The notes under the pieces were generated by a model, which worked only from the letters and a program-made list of their open reading frames with translations, did not search any database and was not told the origin of the DNA. From Streptomyces tanashiensis (GTDB taxonomy: Bacteria > Actinomycetota > Actinomycetes > Streptomycetales > Streptomycetaceae), in assembly GCF_014648895.1 (NCBI RefSeq), contig NZ_BMRZ01000009.1, positions 186,001 to 250,000 on the forward strand: DNA of 64,000 bases, read 5' to 3'. The stretch's first letter is position 1. Every line of letters begins with the position of its first letter. Shown here one piece after another: positions 1-8,072 of this stretch. The position numbers and the translations under genes were made by a program.

Positions 1-358
1 TGACCTTGAGGTCCTCGGGGGTGAAGGGCTTCTCGACGTCGAAGTCGTAGTAGAAGCCGTCCCGGACCGGCGGGCCGATGCCCAGCTTGGCCTCGGGGAA
101 GAGCTCCTGCACGGCCTGGGCCATGACGTGCGCGGTCGAGTGGCGCAGGATGTCGAGACCGTCCGGGGAGGAGATCTCGACGCCCTCGACGACATCGCCG
201 TCGGCGAGCTCGTACGACAGGTCCTTCAGCTCGCCGCCCACGCGGGCGGCGATGACGGTGCGGTCGTCGGCGAACAGGGCGCCGGCGGTGGTGCCCGCGC
301 TCACCGCCCTCTCCTCTGCTTCCGAGGCGGACTGGACGGTCACACGGACTTCAGACAC
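1..358 (-). CDS. thrS: Threonine--tRNA ligase, N-terminal part (runs off the window)
   Basis: Charges tRNA-Thr with threonine in the cytoplasm. Only about 119 N-terminal residues are present; the gene continues beyond position 1. They form the TGS domain and the start of the editing region, with recognisable motifs ILRHSTAHVMAQ and GFYYDFDVEKPF typical of ThrRS. The start chosen is GTG at 358 because GGAG lies five bases upstream; an in-frame ATG at 373 is an alternative that has no ribosome binding site. It is transcribed away from the DUF4365 pair's 3' end on the same strand, about 195 bases downstream. Identification is secure; only the exact start is inferred. Confidence 0.93.
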   Translation of the reverse strand, partial: MSEVRVTVQSASEAEERAVSAGTTAGALFADDRTVIAARVGGELKDLSYELADGDVVEGVEISSPDGLDILRHSTAHVMAQAVQELFPEAKLGIGPPVRDGFYYDFDVEKPFTPEDLKV

Positions 359-553
359 GGGTACTCCGTACATAGGGGCGCAAGCAGACACGAGGTGCCG
401 GCGCCGGCGACGCGCGGCAGAGACGAGGTGCCGCGTCGTCACCGATCTTACCGAGCGGTTCGCACCGCCCGCGAAACGGTTTCCCGGCCGGCACCGCTCC
501 CGGCCCGGCCCCCGCCCGCGGCTCCCCGCCCGGCCCTCACTCCCCTCCGGCCC

Positions 554-1867
554 TCACTCCCCCTCCGGCCCGCACGCCTCCTCGAAGAAGTCGAGGTTCT
601 CGTGCAGGGCCTTGAGGAGCCGGTCCCGCTCCGTCTCGTCGACCTGGACGGGAACGACCCCGGAGGCGTCCGTGAGGCGCCGGAAGCCGCCGCGGCTCTC
701 CAGACGGCCCACGACCCGGATCGGAAGGCCGACGAGGTGGGCGTGGCCGGCCGTGCGGTACGCCTCCTCGTCGAGGGCGACCCGGACGTGCGGGACCTCC
801 GCGCCGGCCAGCACCCGGAGCCGCACGATGCCCTCGCCGCGCGGCCCCGAGCGGCGCATGCGGACCACGGCACCGGTGAGCCGGACCGGGACGGAGGGCT
901 CGTCGGTGAGATAGCGGGCGCTCGCCTCCCGCAGCGCGGGCAGGTCGCCGGGCGAGAACTCGACCGGTTCGGGCCGGGCCGCGCACCCCTCGGGCGCGCC
1001 GGCGGCCGGGGCCCACTCCAGGGCGATGCGGGCGCCCTCGGTGCCCCGGACGAGGGCGACGAGCGCCTCGGTCAGCTCACGGCTGACGCCCGCCTCGACG
1101 GCGGTGTCGAAGGCCTCCATGCCACCGGTGGCCCGCTGGTAGTCGGTGGCCTCGCGGGCCGCGTGGAGCGCGTGGTAGAGCCGGACGGCGATCGGCCGGC
1201 CGGGCTCGACCGGCAGGAAGGCGGTGAGGCCGCGCCCGCCGGGCGCCGCGCCGACGACGACGGTCTCCAGCGAGGACTGGGCGGCGCGCCGGTGGCGGGC
1301 GCCGTAGTAGCCGGCCCGGCCGCGCACGGCGAGGGCCCCGGCGAGGAGGAGCTGGCGGGCGGCGGACCTGAGCTGCTCCTGCACGGTCCAGGGGACGGTG
1401 CCGGCCGGGCCCGGGGGCACGTCCCGCCACCAGCGGATCTCGTCGCTGGGCACGGAGAGGCCGGTGAGGACCTCGCGGGCGGAGGGTGTGGCGCTGTGGG
1501 CGAGGGCGGTGAGCGCCTCGCCGAGCAGGTCCTCGCAGTCCGGGAAGGCGCGGCTCTCCGGGACGAGGAGGCTCGTGCCGGAGCCGCTGCCGGGCGGGGT
1601 CCAGCGGCTGTAGCGGCCGACGGCGCCGCCGCGCCGGCGCCAGCCGTGGCGGGCCAGCAGGGCGCCGAGGACCCTCGGGTCGACCCTGCCCGGGTCGGGT
1701 GCGCCCTGGGTGTCGGCCCAGGGCCCGATGGGCGGGGCGGGGACGCCGGTCCAGGGCCCGGGGGTCTCGCCGGGTGCCGGATGGGGCCGGTAGGGCGGGG
1801 GGACGGGGCCGTGCCCGGCCCCGTCCCCCTCGTGCCCGAACCCGGACTCGTCGATCGGTCGGTGCAT
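554..1867 (-). CDS. Unknown 437-residue protein coupled to DUF4365 partner
   Basis: I do not recognise the family. The N-terminal 60 residues are Pro/Gly-rich and probably disordered. A helical Ala/Arg-rich middle follows. The last ~100 residues (VRLTGAVVRM, PIRVVGRLESRGG, then a VPVQV strand) read like an OB-fold with alternating beta strands. There is no signal peptide or membrane segment. Its ATG at 1867 overlaps the TGA of the upstream DUF4365 gene by one base, so the two are almost certainly translated together. A role with the partner in nucleic-acid handling is inference only. The acidic C-terminal tail resembles a peptide-binding or regulatory end. Confidence 0.8.
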   Translation of the reverse strand: MHRPIDESGFGHEGDGAGHGPVPPPYRPHPAPGETPGPWTGVPAPPIGPWADTQGAPDPGRVDPRVLGALLARHGWRRRGGAVGRYSRWTPPGSGSGTSLLVPESRAFPDCEDLLGEALTALAHSATPSAREVLTGLSVPSDEIRWWRDVPPGPAGTVPWTVQEQLRSAARQLLLAGALAVRGRAGYYGARHRRAAQSSLETVVVGAAPGGRGLTAFLPVEPGRPIAVRLYHALHAAREATDYQRATGGMEAFDTAVEAGVSRELTEALVALVRGTEGARIALEWAPAAGAPEGCAARPEPVEFSPGDLPALREASARYLTDEPSVPVRLTGAVVRMRRSGPRGEGIVRLRVLAGAEVPHVRVALDEEAYRTAGHAHLVGLPIRVVGRLESRGGFRRLTDASGVVPVQVDETERDRLLKALHENLDFFEEACGPEGE

Positions 1868-2442
1868 CAAGGTCTCCCTCCCACGCCGACCCGGGTCATG
1901 ATCTCGCAGAGCGCCCGGTCGTCGAAGATCCGCGCCGTCGGGATGCGCACGGTGGTCCGGCGCCGTCCCGTGACCGGGTGTCCGGCCAGATTGATCCAGT
2001 AGCAGCAGTGCCGCAGGTCGAGCCGGTCGTGGCTCGCTCGCAGCCAGTCCTCCGGTGACCTCGGGACGAGCATCACGACCAGGATCTTGTGCACGGACAC
2101 CGGCGTCCGGGCGAGTTTCACCAGATGGTCGTTGTCGAGGGTGAACGAGAACGCCGCGGACGTGCTCCCCGGCACGCGCGGCGGCAGCTGGTAGGTGCAC
2201 TTGAGCTGCACCTTGATGGTCACTTCGTCGTCGACGGTGTGCCCGGGAGCGCTGTGGCTCACGTGCCAGTCGATGCCGTTGTCCGGAAAGGGCTGGGACA
2301 GCGAGCAGCCGGCCGCGGCGGCGACGGCGTGCAGGTATCCCACCTGAAGGGTCTCCATGCAGGCGGTGGTGGCGAGTGAGCCGCGCGTCGGTGCCACCCG
2401 CTGGGGCGGCAGCCCTCCCGACTCGGGCTGGGCGAGCGCCAT
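1867..2442 (-). CDS. DUF4365 domain protein, possible PD-(D/E)XK-like nuclease
   Basis: This 191-residue protein carries a DUF4365-type core. Visible hallmarks are the helix GSLATTACMETLQVGYLHA, a strand with NGIDWHV, and a strand with KVQLKCT. The Asp followed by Gln-x-Lys spacing resembles the D...(E/Q)xK active site of restriction-endonuclease folds; that functional reading is inference. The ATG at 2442 is preceded by GGAAGGAAG about eight bases away. The stop codon overlaps the start of the 437-residue partner, giving translational coupling. It is divergent from the DEDD exonuclease gene with 121 bases between starts. No transfer signature or composition shift is seen. Confidence 0.8.
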   Translation of the reverse strand: MALAQPESGGLPPQRVAPTRGSLATTACMETLQVGYLHAVAAAAGCSLSQPFPDNGIDWHVSHSAPGHTVDDEVTIKVQLKCTYQLPPRVPGSTSAAFSFTLDNDHLVKLARTPVSVHKILVVMLVPRSPEDWLRASHDRLDLRHCCYWINLAGHPVTGRRRTTVRIPTARIFDDRALCEIMTRVGVGGRP

Positions 2443-2563
2443 GTCGTCTTCCTTCCCCGTCCCTTGTGTTGTGACCGGTCCGCGTACGACGCAAACAGTC
2501 CGGGTATCACCGTTTCGGGGCAGGGGGTTGGCCATCTGCCGCACGTGTGCAGGGAGTTCGGGG

Positions 2564-3292
2564 ATGTCGATGCACTGGTACGAAGGGCCCCTGGCCGCTT
2601 TCGACACGGAGACCACAGGAGTTGACGTCGAGGAGGACCGGATCGTCTCGGCCGCCCTCGTCGTCCAGGACACGGAGGGCGCGCGTCCGCGGGTGACGCG
2701 CTGGCTGGTCAATCCCGGCATACCCGTGCCGGAGGGGGCCACGGCCGTCCACGGCCTGACGGACGATCACCTCCAGCGGAACGGCCGGTGGCCGTCCCCC
2801 GTGATGGAGGAGCTGGCGCGCGCGCTGGCCGAGCAGTCGGCGGCGGGGCGCCCGCTGGTGGTGATGAACGCCCCGTTCGACCTGACGATCCTGGACCGCG
2901 AGCTCAGGCGGCACCGGGCGTCGACCCTGGGCGACTACACGGCGGGCAGCCCCCTGTGCGTGCTCGACCCGAGGGTCCTGGACAAGCACCTGGACCGCTA
3001 CCGGAAGGGCCGCAGGACGCTGACGGACCTGTGCGCGCACTACGAGGTGGAGCTCGCGGGCGCGCACGACGCGGCGGCGGACGCGACCGCGGCGATGGAT
3101 GTCGTACGGGCGGTGGCGCGGCGCTTCTCGTCCCGTCTCGAACGGCTGACTCCGGCGGAGCTCCACACGCTCCAGGCGGTGTGGCACGCGGCTCAGGCGC
3201 GGGGGCTCCAGGCCTGGTTCACCCGGCAGGGGACGCCGGAGACGGTGGACCCGGCGTGGCCGCTGCGGCCGGAGCTGCGTACGGCGGCGTGA
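2564..3292 (+). CDS. DnaQ-like 3'-5' exonuclease (DEDDh family)
   Basis: Predicted cytoplasmic DNA or RNA 3'-5' exonuclease of 242 residues. The three exonuclease motifs are visible: ExoI FDTETTGVD near residue 12, ExoII NAPFDLTIL near 105, and ExoIII HDAAADATAAM near 168 with the DEDDh histidine. It resembles the epsilon proofreading subunit of DNA polymerase III but stands alone with no polymerase contacts visible, so its substrate is unknown. The ATG at 2564 is chosen because AGGGAG lies seven bases upstream; another in-frame ATG is two codons later. A strong hairpin follows the gene at 3322-3355. Confidence 0.9.
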   Translation: MSMHWYEGPLAAFDTETTGVDVEEDRIVSAALVVQDTEGARPRVTRWLVNPGIPVPEGATAVHGLTDDHLQRNGRWPSPVMEELARALAEQSAAGRPLVVMNAPFDLTILDRELRRHRASTLGDYTAGSPLCVLDPRVLDKHLDRYRKGRRTLTDLCAHYEVELAGAHDAAADATAAMDVVRAVARRFSSRLERLTPAELHTLQAVWHAAQARGLQAWFTRQGTPETVDPAWPLRPELRTAA

Positions 3293-3321
3293 CACCCCGC
3301 CGTACGGGCCCGTCACATGAC

Positions 3322-3355
3322 AGAGGCCGGTCCGTCTTTCGACGGACCGGCCTCT
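3322..3355. terminator. Bidirectional hairpin terminator
   Basis: Perfect 15-bp inverted repeat AGAGGCCGGTCCGTC with a TTTC loop, lying between the exonuclease gene and the convergent tRNA-Val gene. No long U tract is present, as is common for Streptomyces terminators. Confidence 0.8.
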
Positions 3356-3361
3356 ACCCGG

Positions 3362-3433
3362 TGGGCGATACTGGGATCGAACCAGTGACCCCTTCGGTGT
3401 GAACGAAGTGCTCTCCCGCTGAGCTAATCGCCC
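3362..3433 (-). tRNA. tRNA-Val (anticodon CAC)
   Basis: On the minus strand the cloverleaf reads: acceptor GGGCGAT/ATCGCCC, D arm GCTCAGCGGGAGAGC, anticodon stem CTTCG/CGAAG with loop TTCACAC (anticodon CAC, codon GUG), and T arm ACTGG TTCGATC CCAGT. The discriminator is A. The DNA after it reads CCG, so CCA is not encoded. A second copy with small D- and T-arm differences lies at 6726-6800 on the same strand. Confidence 0.96.
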
Positions 3434-3472
3434 GGGAACGGGTTGAACCATACAGGCCTTCGCGCCTCCGGT

Positions 3473-3919
3473 TCAAACCGCGCGCAGGTGGGCCGCGAGT
3501 CCGCGCCGTCCGCCGCGCATCATCAGGGCGTGGTTGGCGCGGAAGAGGGGCCGTCCGGGGACGGCCAGGGCCCGCAGGAGCCGGGCGCGGACCTCGACCT
3601 CCTGCTCGTAGAGGGCGTGGGTGCCGTTCCCTTCCGGGGTGAGGGTCCAGCGGGCCCAGCCCTCCAGGTCCCCGCCGAGGCCGACCTCCAGCACGCGGGC
3701 GGCCGGGTCGCGGCGCAGGGCCCGGGCGGTGACGAGGAGGTCGTACGGCAGGACGGACCGGAAACGGGCGGTGCCGGTGGTCTCGTCGAGGGGGACGACC
3801 TCGCGGACCTGGGGCCACCAGCGGGGGTACTCCTCGGCACGTTCGAGGACCGCGTAGACGGCATCGGGCGGGGCGGCGAGCCGCCAGACGCAGCGGAAGC
3901 GGTACCGGCACCAGTCCAT
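3473..3919 (-). CDS. SRPBCC family protein (START/polyketide cyclase-like fold)
   Basis: This 148-residue protein fits the SRPBCC hydrophobic-ligand-binding fold. The N-terminal strand ends in FRCVWRLAAPPDAVYAVL, followed by YPRWWPQVREV, the usual membrane-less lipid-pocket signature of polyketide cyclase/dehydrase-like proteins. Ligand and partner are unknown. The ATG at 3919 has GGAGG only one base away, too close for normal use, and CACACT sits exactly 12 to 7 bases upstream, so a leaderless transcript is plausible. It diverges from the large membrane protein gene with 83 bases between starts. Confidence 0.85.
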   Translation of the reverse strand: MDWCRYRFRCVWRLAAPPDAVYAVLERAEEYPRWWPQVREVVPLDETTGTARFRSVLPYDLLVTARALRRDPAARVLEVGLGGDLEGWARWTLTPEGNGTHALYEQEVEVRARLLRALAVPGRPLFRANHALMMRGGRRGLAAHLRAV

Positions 3920-4002
3920 GCCTCCAGTGTGGGCGTACTCAGGCGGGAATCTGAGTACCGGGACGCATTCCGGCCGGCTGTGGCCGGGGCCACACTCCGG
4001 TT

Positions 4003-6675
4003 ATGGACAACTCCTTGCCTCCCGCGGACGAGCTGGTGCTCGTCGACCGCGAGCTGGCACAACTCGACACGCGCCGGTCCCAGTTGCTGGCCCGCCGCGC
4101 CTGGCTGATCCAGGTGCTGTACCCGCCGGTCGCGGCGGCGGCCCCGCTCCGGCCGCGTCCGCCGGTCGCGGACTCGACGCCCCGGAGCGCGCAGAACGTG
4201 CTCCTGACGCTCGGCGGCACCCTGCTGACGATCGCGGCGGTCGCCTTCACCCTGGTGAGCTGGGGCTCGATGGGGATCGGCGCCCGTGCGACGGTGCTGG
4301 CCGTGGTGACCGGCGCGGCGCTCGCGGCGCCGGTGGCGCTGCTGCGCAAGGGCCTGGTGTCGACGGCCGAGGCGGTGGCGGCGCTCGGTCTCGTCCTGAT
4401 GGTGCTCGACGCGTACGCGCTGCACCGGGTGGCGCTGTCGGAGACGGACGGCCTGGGGTACACGGCGGTGGCCTCGGCGGTCCTCGCGGCCGCGTGGACC
4501 GCGTACGGCTCGGCGCTGTCCCGGCTGCGGATCCCGCTGCCGGTGGCCGTGGCCGCGGCGCAGCTGTCGCTGCCGCTGGGTGTGCTCGCGGCGGGCGGCG
4601 GGTCGACGGCCTTCGCCTGGGCGGCGCTCCTCACGGCGACGGCGGACGCGGCGGTCGTCCTGTGGACCCGGCCGGTGGCGGTCCGGATCACGGCGGGCAC
4701 GGCGGCGACCGCACTGGGCGGCTGGGCGCTGCTGACGGGCGGCTGGCTCTCGCTGGTCTCCCCGTGGAGCGGCGCTCCGCTCCTCCTGGCGGGAGCGGCG
4801 GTGACCCTCTACGGGGCGTGGCGCGTCCCCGCCTTCGCGGCGGCGGCTTCGGCGGTCGCGGGCCTGGCGGCCCTCACGGCGGTCGGCGGCCTCCTGCGCT
4901 CGGCGCTCCCCGCCGACTGGGCGGTGCCGGGGTATGTCCTGTGCGCGCTGGCCCTGGCCTCCGTGTGGCGCCTCGGCGGCGGGGCGGCGGCCGGGGACGG
5001 CGTGCCCGGCCCGGGCGGAAACGCTTCAGCGGCGGCCGGCGGCGCCGCGTCGCACGGTGCCGGATCGGACCCGGCGGTCCCGGCCGGTGCGGGTGTCCGT
5101 CCGCCGCGCGGGATCCGGCTCGGCCTCGCCGGCGCGGGCGCCGGTGTCGCGGCGCTCGGGCTCGTGTGGGCGCTGCCGCCGGTGGCGGCGGGGCTCCTCG
5201 GGCCGGTGGCCCGGACGACGGACGTCTGGTCGGGCGAGCACGCCGCGCGTGCGCTGACCTCCTTCCCGGCGACGGCGGTGCTGGTCCTGGCGGTGGCCCT
5301 CGCGGCTCTCGCGACCCTGCCCCGGCTCTGGGCCCGGTGCGGCGCCCTCGCCCTGGCCTGGGCCCTGCTGACGGCCCTGCCGGTGTCCTTCGAGCTCCCG
5401 TACGCGGCGACGCTCGCCCTCCAGCTGGTCACGACGGCGGCCGCGCTGTGGATCGCGGTCCGTCCGGGCCCGCTGACGCGAGGTCTGCGCGCGGTCACCG
5501 CTCCGGCCGGACACCCCGGCGCGCCCGGTACGGACACGCCGGACCCGCACGCCGCTCCCCGGGAAGCGGGCTCCACCACGCCGGAGGCCCCGGCCGCCGC
5601 GTCCGCGCCGGCGGCCGCCGGTCCCGCCGCCCCGCCGGTCCCCGGTCCCGGGACGCCCTGGGCCGCCTGGGCGCCCTCCCGGCCCCGGGCGCAGGCCCCG
5701 GCCGTGGAGCCCGCTACCGCCCTCGGGTGGACCGCGTACGTCGGCGGCCTCGCCTCCGCCGTGAGCGCGGTCGCCCTGGCCCTGGACGTCCGGGGCGCCA
5801 CCTTCGCCGCGCTCGGCGTGGTCCTCGCCCTCCTCGCGGGGGTCGCGGTGCTCGGCACGGACGCGCGCCGGGTGGTCTCCGCCTGCGGGGCGGTGCTCGC
5901 GGCCACGGGGCTCGTGTTCGCGGTGGCGGCCGCCGGCGACTTCGAGGACCACTGGACGGCGCTCGCGCTGCTGCTCGTCCCGGCGGCGACCGCCGGCCTC
6001 GGCTCCAGGGCTCCGCGCCCGGTGGCCCTCGCGGTCGAGATCACGGGCGGGGCCGTGGGCGTGCTCGCCCTCGGGATCGCCGCGTCCCGGCCCGCCTTCC
6101 TCGCGCTCGCCCTCGCCCTGAGCGGGGTGATCGCGGCGGCGACGGCGGTCCGGCCGGAGCGCCGGCGGTTCGCCTCGTGGACGGCGGCGGTGCTGTTCCT
6201 GCTGGCCACCTGGGTGCGGCTCGCGGTCTGGGACGTGACGACCCCGGAGGCGTACACGCTCCCGGTGACGGTGCCGGCGCTGGCCGTCGGCTTCCTGCGG
6301 CGGCGCCGGGACCCTGAGGCCTCGTCCTGGACGGCGTACGGCCCCGGTCTCGCGGTGACGCTGCTGCCGAGCCTGCTCGCGGCCTGGACGGACCCGGAGT
6401 GGGCGCGCCCGCTGGCCCTGGGGGTCGCGGCCCTCGTGGTGACGCTGCTCGGCGCCCGCTTCCGGCTCCAGGCGCTCCTGGTGCTCGGCGGCGCGGTGCT
6501 CGCCCTGGACGGGCTGCACGAGCTGGCGCCGTACGTGGTGCAGGCGGTGGGCGCGCTGCCGCGCTGGCTGCCGCCGGCCCTGGCGGGGCTGCTGCTGCTC
6601 GCGGTGGGTGCCACGTACGAGCAGCGGCTGCGGGACGCGCGGAGGCTGCGGGAGCGGCTGGCGCGGATGCGATGA
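4003..6675 (+). CDS. Large multi-pass membrane protein, SCO7613 C-terminal domain type
   Basis: An 890-residue integral membrane protein with no recognised catalytic motif. A 50-residue cytosolic head holds a short coiled coil (ELAQLDTRRSQLLARRAWLI). Roughly 20 or more hydrophobic segments follow. Two low-complexity Ala/Pro/Gly stretches interrupt the helices, near residues 335-365 and 505-570. The overall plan matches the actinobacterial family annotated as SCO7613 C-terminal domain-containing membrane protein; function is unknown. The ATG at 4003 lacks a ribosome binding site, but CACACT lies 12 to 7 bases upstream, suggesting leaderless initiation. A hairpin terminator follows at 6681. Confidence 0.85.
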   Translation: MDNSLPPADELVLVDRELAQLDTRRSQLLARRAWLIQVLYPPVAAAAPLRPRPPVADSTPRSAQNVLLTLGGTLLTIAAVAFTLVSWGSMGIGARATVLAVVTGAALAAPVALLRKGLVSTAEAVAALGLVLMVLDAYALHRVALSETDGLGYTAVASAVLAAAWTAYGSALSRLRIPLPVAVAAAQLSLPLGVLAAGGGSTAFAWAALLTATADAAVVLWTRPVAVRITAGTAATALGGWALLTGGWLSLVSPWSGAPLLLAGAAVTLYGAWRVPAFAAAASAVAGLAALTAVGGLLRSALPADWAVPGYVLCALALASVWRLGGGAAAGDGVPGPGGNASAAAGGAASHGAGSDPAVPAGAGVRPPRGIRLGLAGAGAGVAALGLVWALPPVAAGLLGPVARTTDVWSGEHAARALTSFPATAVLVLAVALAALATLPRLWARCGALALAWALLTALPVSFELPYAATLALQLVTTAAALWIAVRPGPLTRGLRAVTAPAGHPGAPGTDTPDPHAAPREAGSTTPEAPAAASAPAAAGPAAPPVPGPGTPWAAWAPSRPRAQAPAVEPATALGWTAYVGGLASAVSAVALALDVRGATFAALGVVLALLAGVAVLGTDARRVVSACGAVLAATGLVFAVAAAGDFEDHWTALALLLVPAATAGLGSRAPRPVALAVEITGGAVGVLALGIAASRPAFLALALALSGVIAAATAVRPERRRFASWTAAVLFLLATWVRLAVWDVTTPEAYTLPVTVPALAVGFLRRRRDPEASSWTAYGPGLAVTLLPSLLAAWTDPEWARPLALGVAALVVTLLGARFRLQALLVLGGAVLALDGLHELAPYVVQAVGALPRWLPPALAGLLLLAVGATYEQRLRDARRLRERLARMR

Positions 6676-6680
6676 GACGC

Positions 6681-6718
6681 CGAAGGCCCGGAGACGGTGT
6701 TCCGTCTCCGGGCCTTCG
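6681..6718. terminator. Hairpin terminator
   Basis: Perfect 17-bp inverted repeat CGAAGGCCCGGAGACGG with loop TGTT, just after the stop codon of the large membrane protein and facing the convergent tRNA-Val gene. Confidence 0.85.
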
Positions 6719-6725
6719 ATCCGGG

Positions 6726-6800
6726 TGGTGGGCGATACTGGGTTCGAACCAGTGACCCCTTCGGTGTGAACGAAGTGCTCTCCCACTGAGCTAATCGCCC
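6726..6800 (-). tRNA. tRNA-Val (anticodon CAC), second copy with encoded CCA
   Basis: Same cloverleaf as the copy at 3362-3433: acceptor GGGCGAT/ATCGCCC, anticodon loop TTCACAC. It differs in the D loop (GCTCAGTGGGAGAGC) and T loop (TTCGAAC). Here the 3' CCA is encoded (6726-6728). The two copies bracket the SRPBCC and membrane-protein genes. Confidence 0.96.
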
Positions 6801-6854
6801 GGGCGCACCGCAAACATTACCCCATGTCAGCGGGGCTCCCGAACCATCCGAAGG

Positions 6855-7277
6855 TCACTCGTCGATCTTCCACGGCATGACGAGGCCGAACTTCCAGAGG
6901 TAGACGCCGAGCAGCGCGGCGATGATCACCAGACCGACGGTGGTGAGGATGATGTTCCGGCGGCGGACCTTGGGATCGAGGGCGCGCTGGGCGGCCTCCG
7001 TGACCTTGCGCTTGGTCCAGCGGAGCACGAGCTGGGCCCAGACGAACTCGGTCGCCCAGATCGCCATGCCGCCGAAGATGACCAGCCAGCCGGGCCCGGG
7101 GAGCGGCAGCATCACCACTCCGGCGCCGACCACGGCGAGTCCCACGATGAAGACGCCGACCTGCCAGCTCAGATGCAGGCCTCGCCGGGACTTGATGAAC
7201 TCCGGTGCGCGGGATCCCAGTTCGGCTTCCTTGCCGCCTGCGGACTCCCCGGTGCGCTCGTCACTCTCCGCATTCAT
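6855..7277 (-). CDS. PGPGW-motif transmembrane protein (TIGR02611 family)
   Basis: A 140-residue membrane protein. It has an acidic cytosolic head, a helix around residues 40-60 (VGVFIVGLAVVGAGVVML), directly the family motif LPGPGWLVIFGG, an amphipathic stretch, and a final helix near residues 110-130. PGPGW proteins are conserved actinobacterial membrane proteins of unknown function. The ATG at 7277 is the first methionine of the conserved part; a TTG three codons upstream is possible, and neither start has a well spaced ribosome binding site. It diverges from ssgB across a 190-base region that contains a perfect palindrome. Confidence 0.85.
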   Translation of the reverse strand: MNAESDERTGESAGGKEAELGSRAPEFIKSRRGLHLSWQVGVFIVGLAVVGAGVVMLPLPGPGWLVIFGGMAIWATEFVWAQLVLRWTKRKVTEAAQRALDPKVRRRNIILTTVGLVIIAALLGVYLWKFGLVMPWKIDE

Positions 7278-7316
7278 GCTCCCCAACCTACCGGACGGGG
7301 AGCCCCCACCGGAATG

Positions 7317-7329
7317 GCGGTATTACCGC
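7317..7329. promoter_or_regulatory. 13-bp palindrome between divergent genes
   Basis: GCGGTA-T-TACCGC is a perfect 6-1-6 inverted repeat in the intergenic region shared by the PGPGW membrane protein and ssgB. It sits 40 bases upstream of the former start and about 140 upstream of ssgB. It could be an operator; the binding protein is unknown. Confidence 0.4.
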
Positions 7330-7467
7330 AGGTCACACGCCCCCATCCGAGCTACCTGAACGATCACAAAACCGACAGAGGGGTTTACAACGGCACCGGA
7401 GGTGGCATGTCGATTTCGCCGACGTGCGAATCCCCGAGCGCACACTGAGCGAAAGGCCCTGGCGCTT

Positions 7468-7881
7468 ATGAACACCACGGTCAGCTGCGAGCTGCACCTG
7501 CGCCTCGTTGTGTCGAGCGAGTCCTCACTGCCTGTACCCGCGGGCCTGCGGTATGACACGGCCGATCCGTATGCCGTGCACGCCACCTTCCACACCGGAG
7601 CCGAAGAGACGGTCGAGTGGGTCTTCGCCCGCGACCTTCTCGCCGAGGGGCTGCACCGGCCCACCGGCACGGGCGACGTCCGCGTCTGGCCGTCCCGTAG
7701 TCACGGTCAGGGAGTCGTCTGCATCGCGTTGAGCTCCCCCGAGGGAGAAGCCCTGCTCGAGGCCCCGGCGAGGGCCCTGGAGTCGTTCCTGAAGAGGACC
7801 GACGCCGCTGTGCCACCGGGCACCGAGCACCGGCACTTCGATCTCGATACGGAGCTCTCCCACATCCTGGCCGACAGCTGA
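7468..7881 (+). CDS. ssgB: Sporulation cell-division protein SsgB
   Basis: SsgB is the archetype of the SsgA-like proteins that occur only in sporulating actinomycetes. With SsgA it recruits FtsZ to the future septum sites of aerial hyphae. The 137-residue sequence starts MNTTVSCELHLRLVV and ends with the ELSHILADS tail, nearly identical, as I remember it, to S. coelicolor SsgB, with the family segment GDVRVWPSR near residue 70. The ATG at 7468 follows GAAAGG by eleven bases. ssgB is known to depend on a developmental sigma factor in S. coelicolor. A GTTT at 7383 followed 14 bases later by GGTGGC is a weak sigma-B-like candidate here. Confidence 0.97.
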   Translation: MNTTVSCELHLRLVVSSESSLPVPAGLRYDTADPYAVHATFHTGAEETVEWVFARDLLAEGLHRPTGTGDVRVWPSRSHGQGVVCIALSSPEGEALLEAPARALESFLKRTDAAVPPGTEHRHFDLDTELSHILADS

Positions 7882-8072
7882 GCCAGGCCGAGAGCCGCAC
7901 GGCGCCGTCCGACTCGGGGAGACGGCGCCGCTCGGTCAGTCACATAGGCACGAGATCCGGCGCTCCCACCGCGCAGCCGGCGCGGTGGAGGGCGCCGGTG
8001 TCGTTTTCCGGGGCGCGCTAAAGTCAGCGCCATTCCGCGGGCGCCCGCCCGCGGCCGGCCAGGGAGCGAATC

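Noticed and set aside
3362..6800. The two tRNA-Val(CAC) genes as att sites flanking an integrated element.
   Set aside because: The genes between them look like ordinary chromosomal genes and no integrase, excisionase or phage gene is present.
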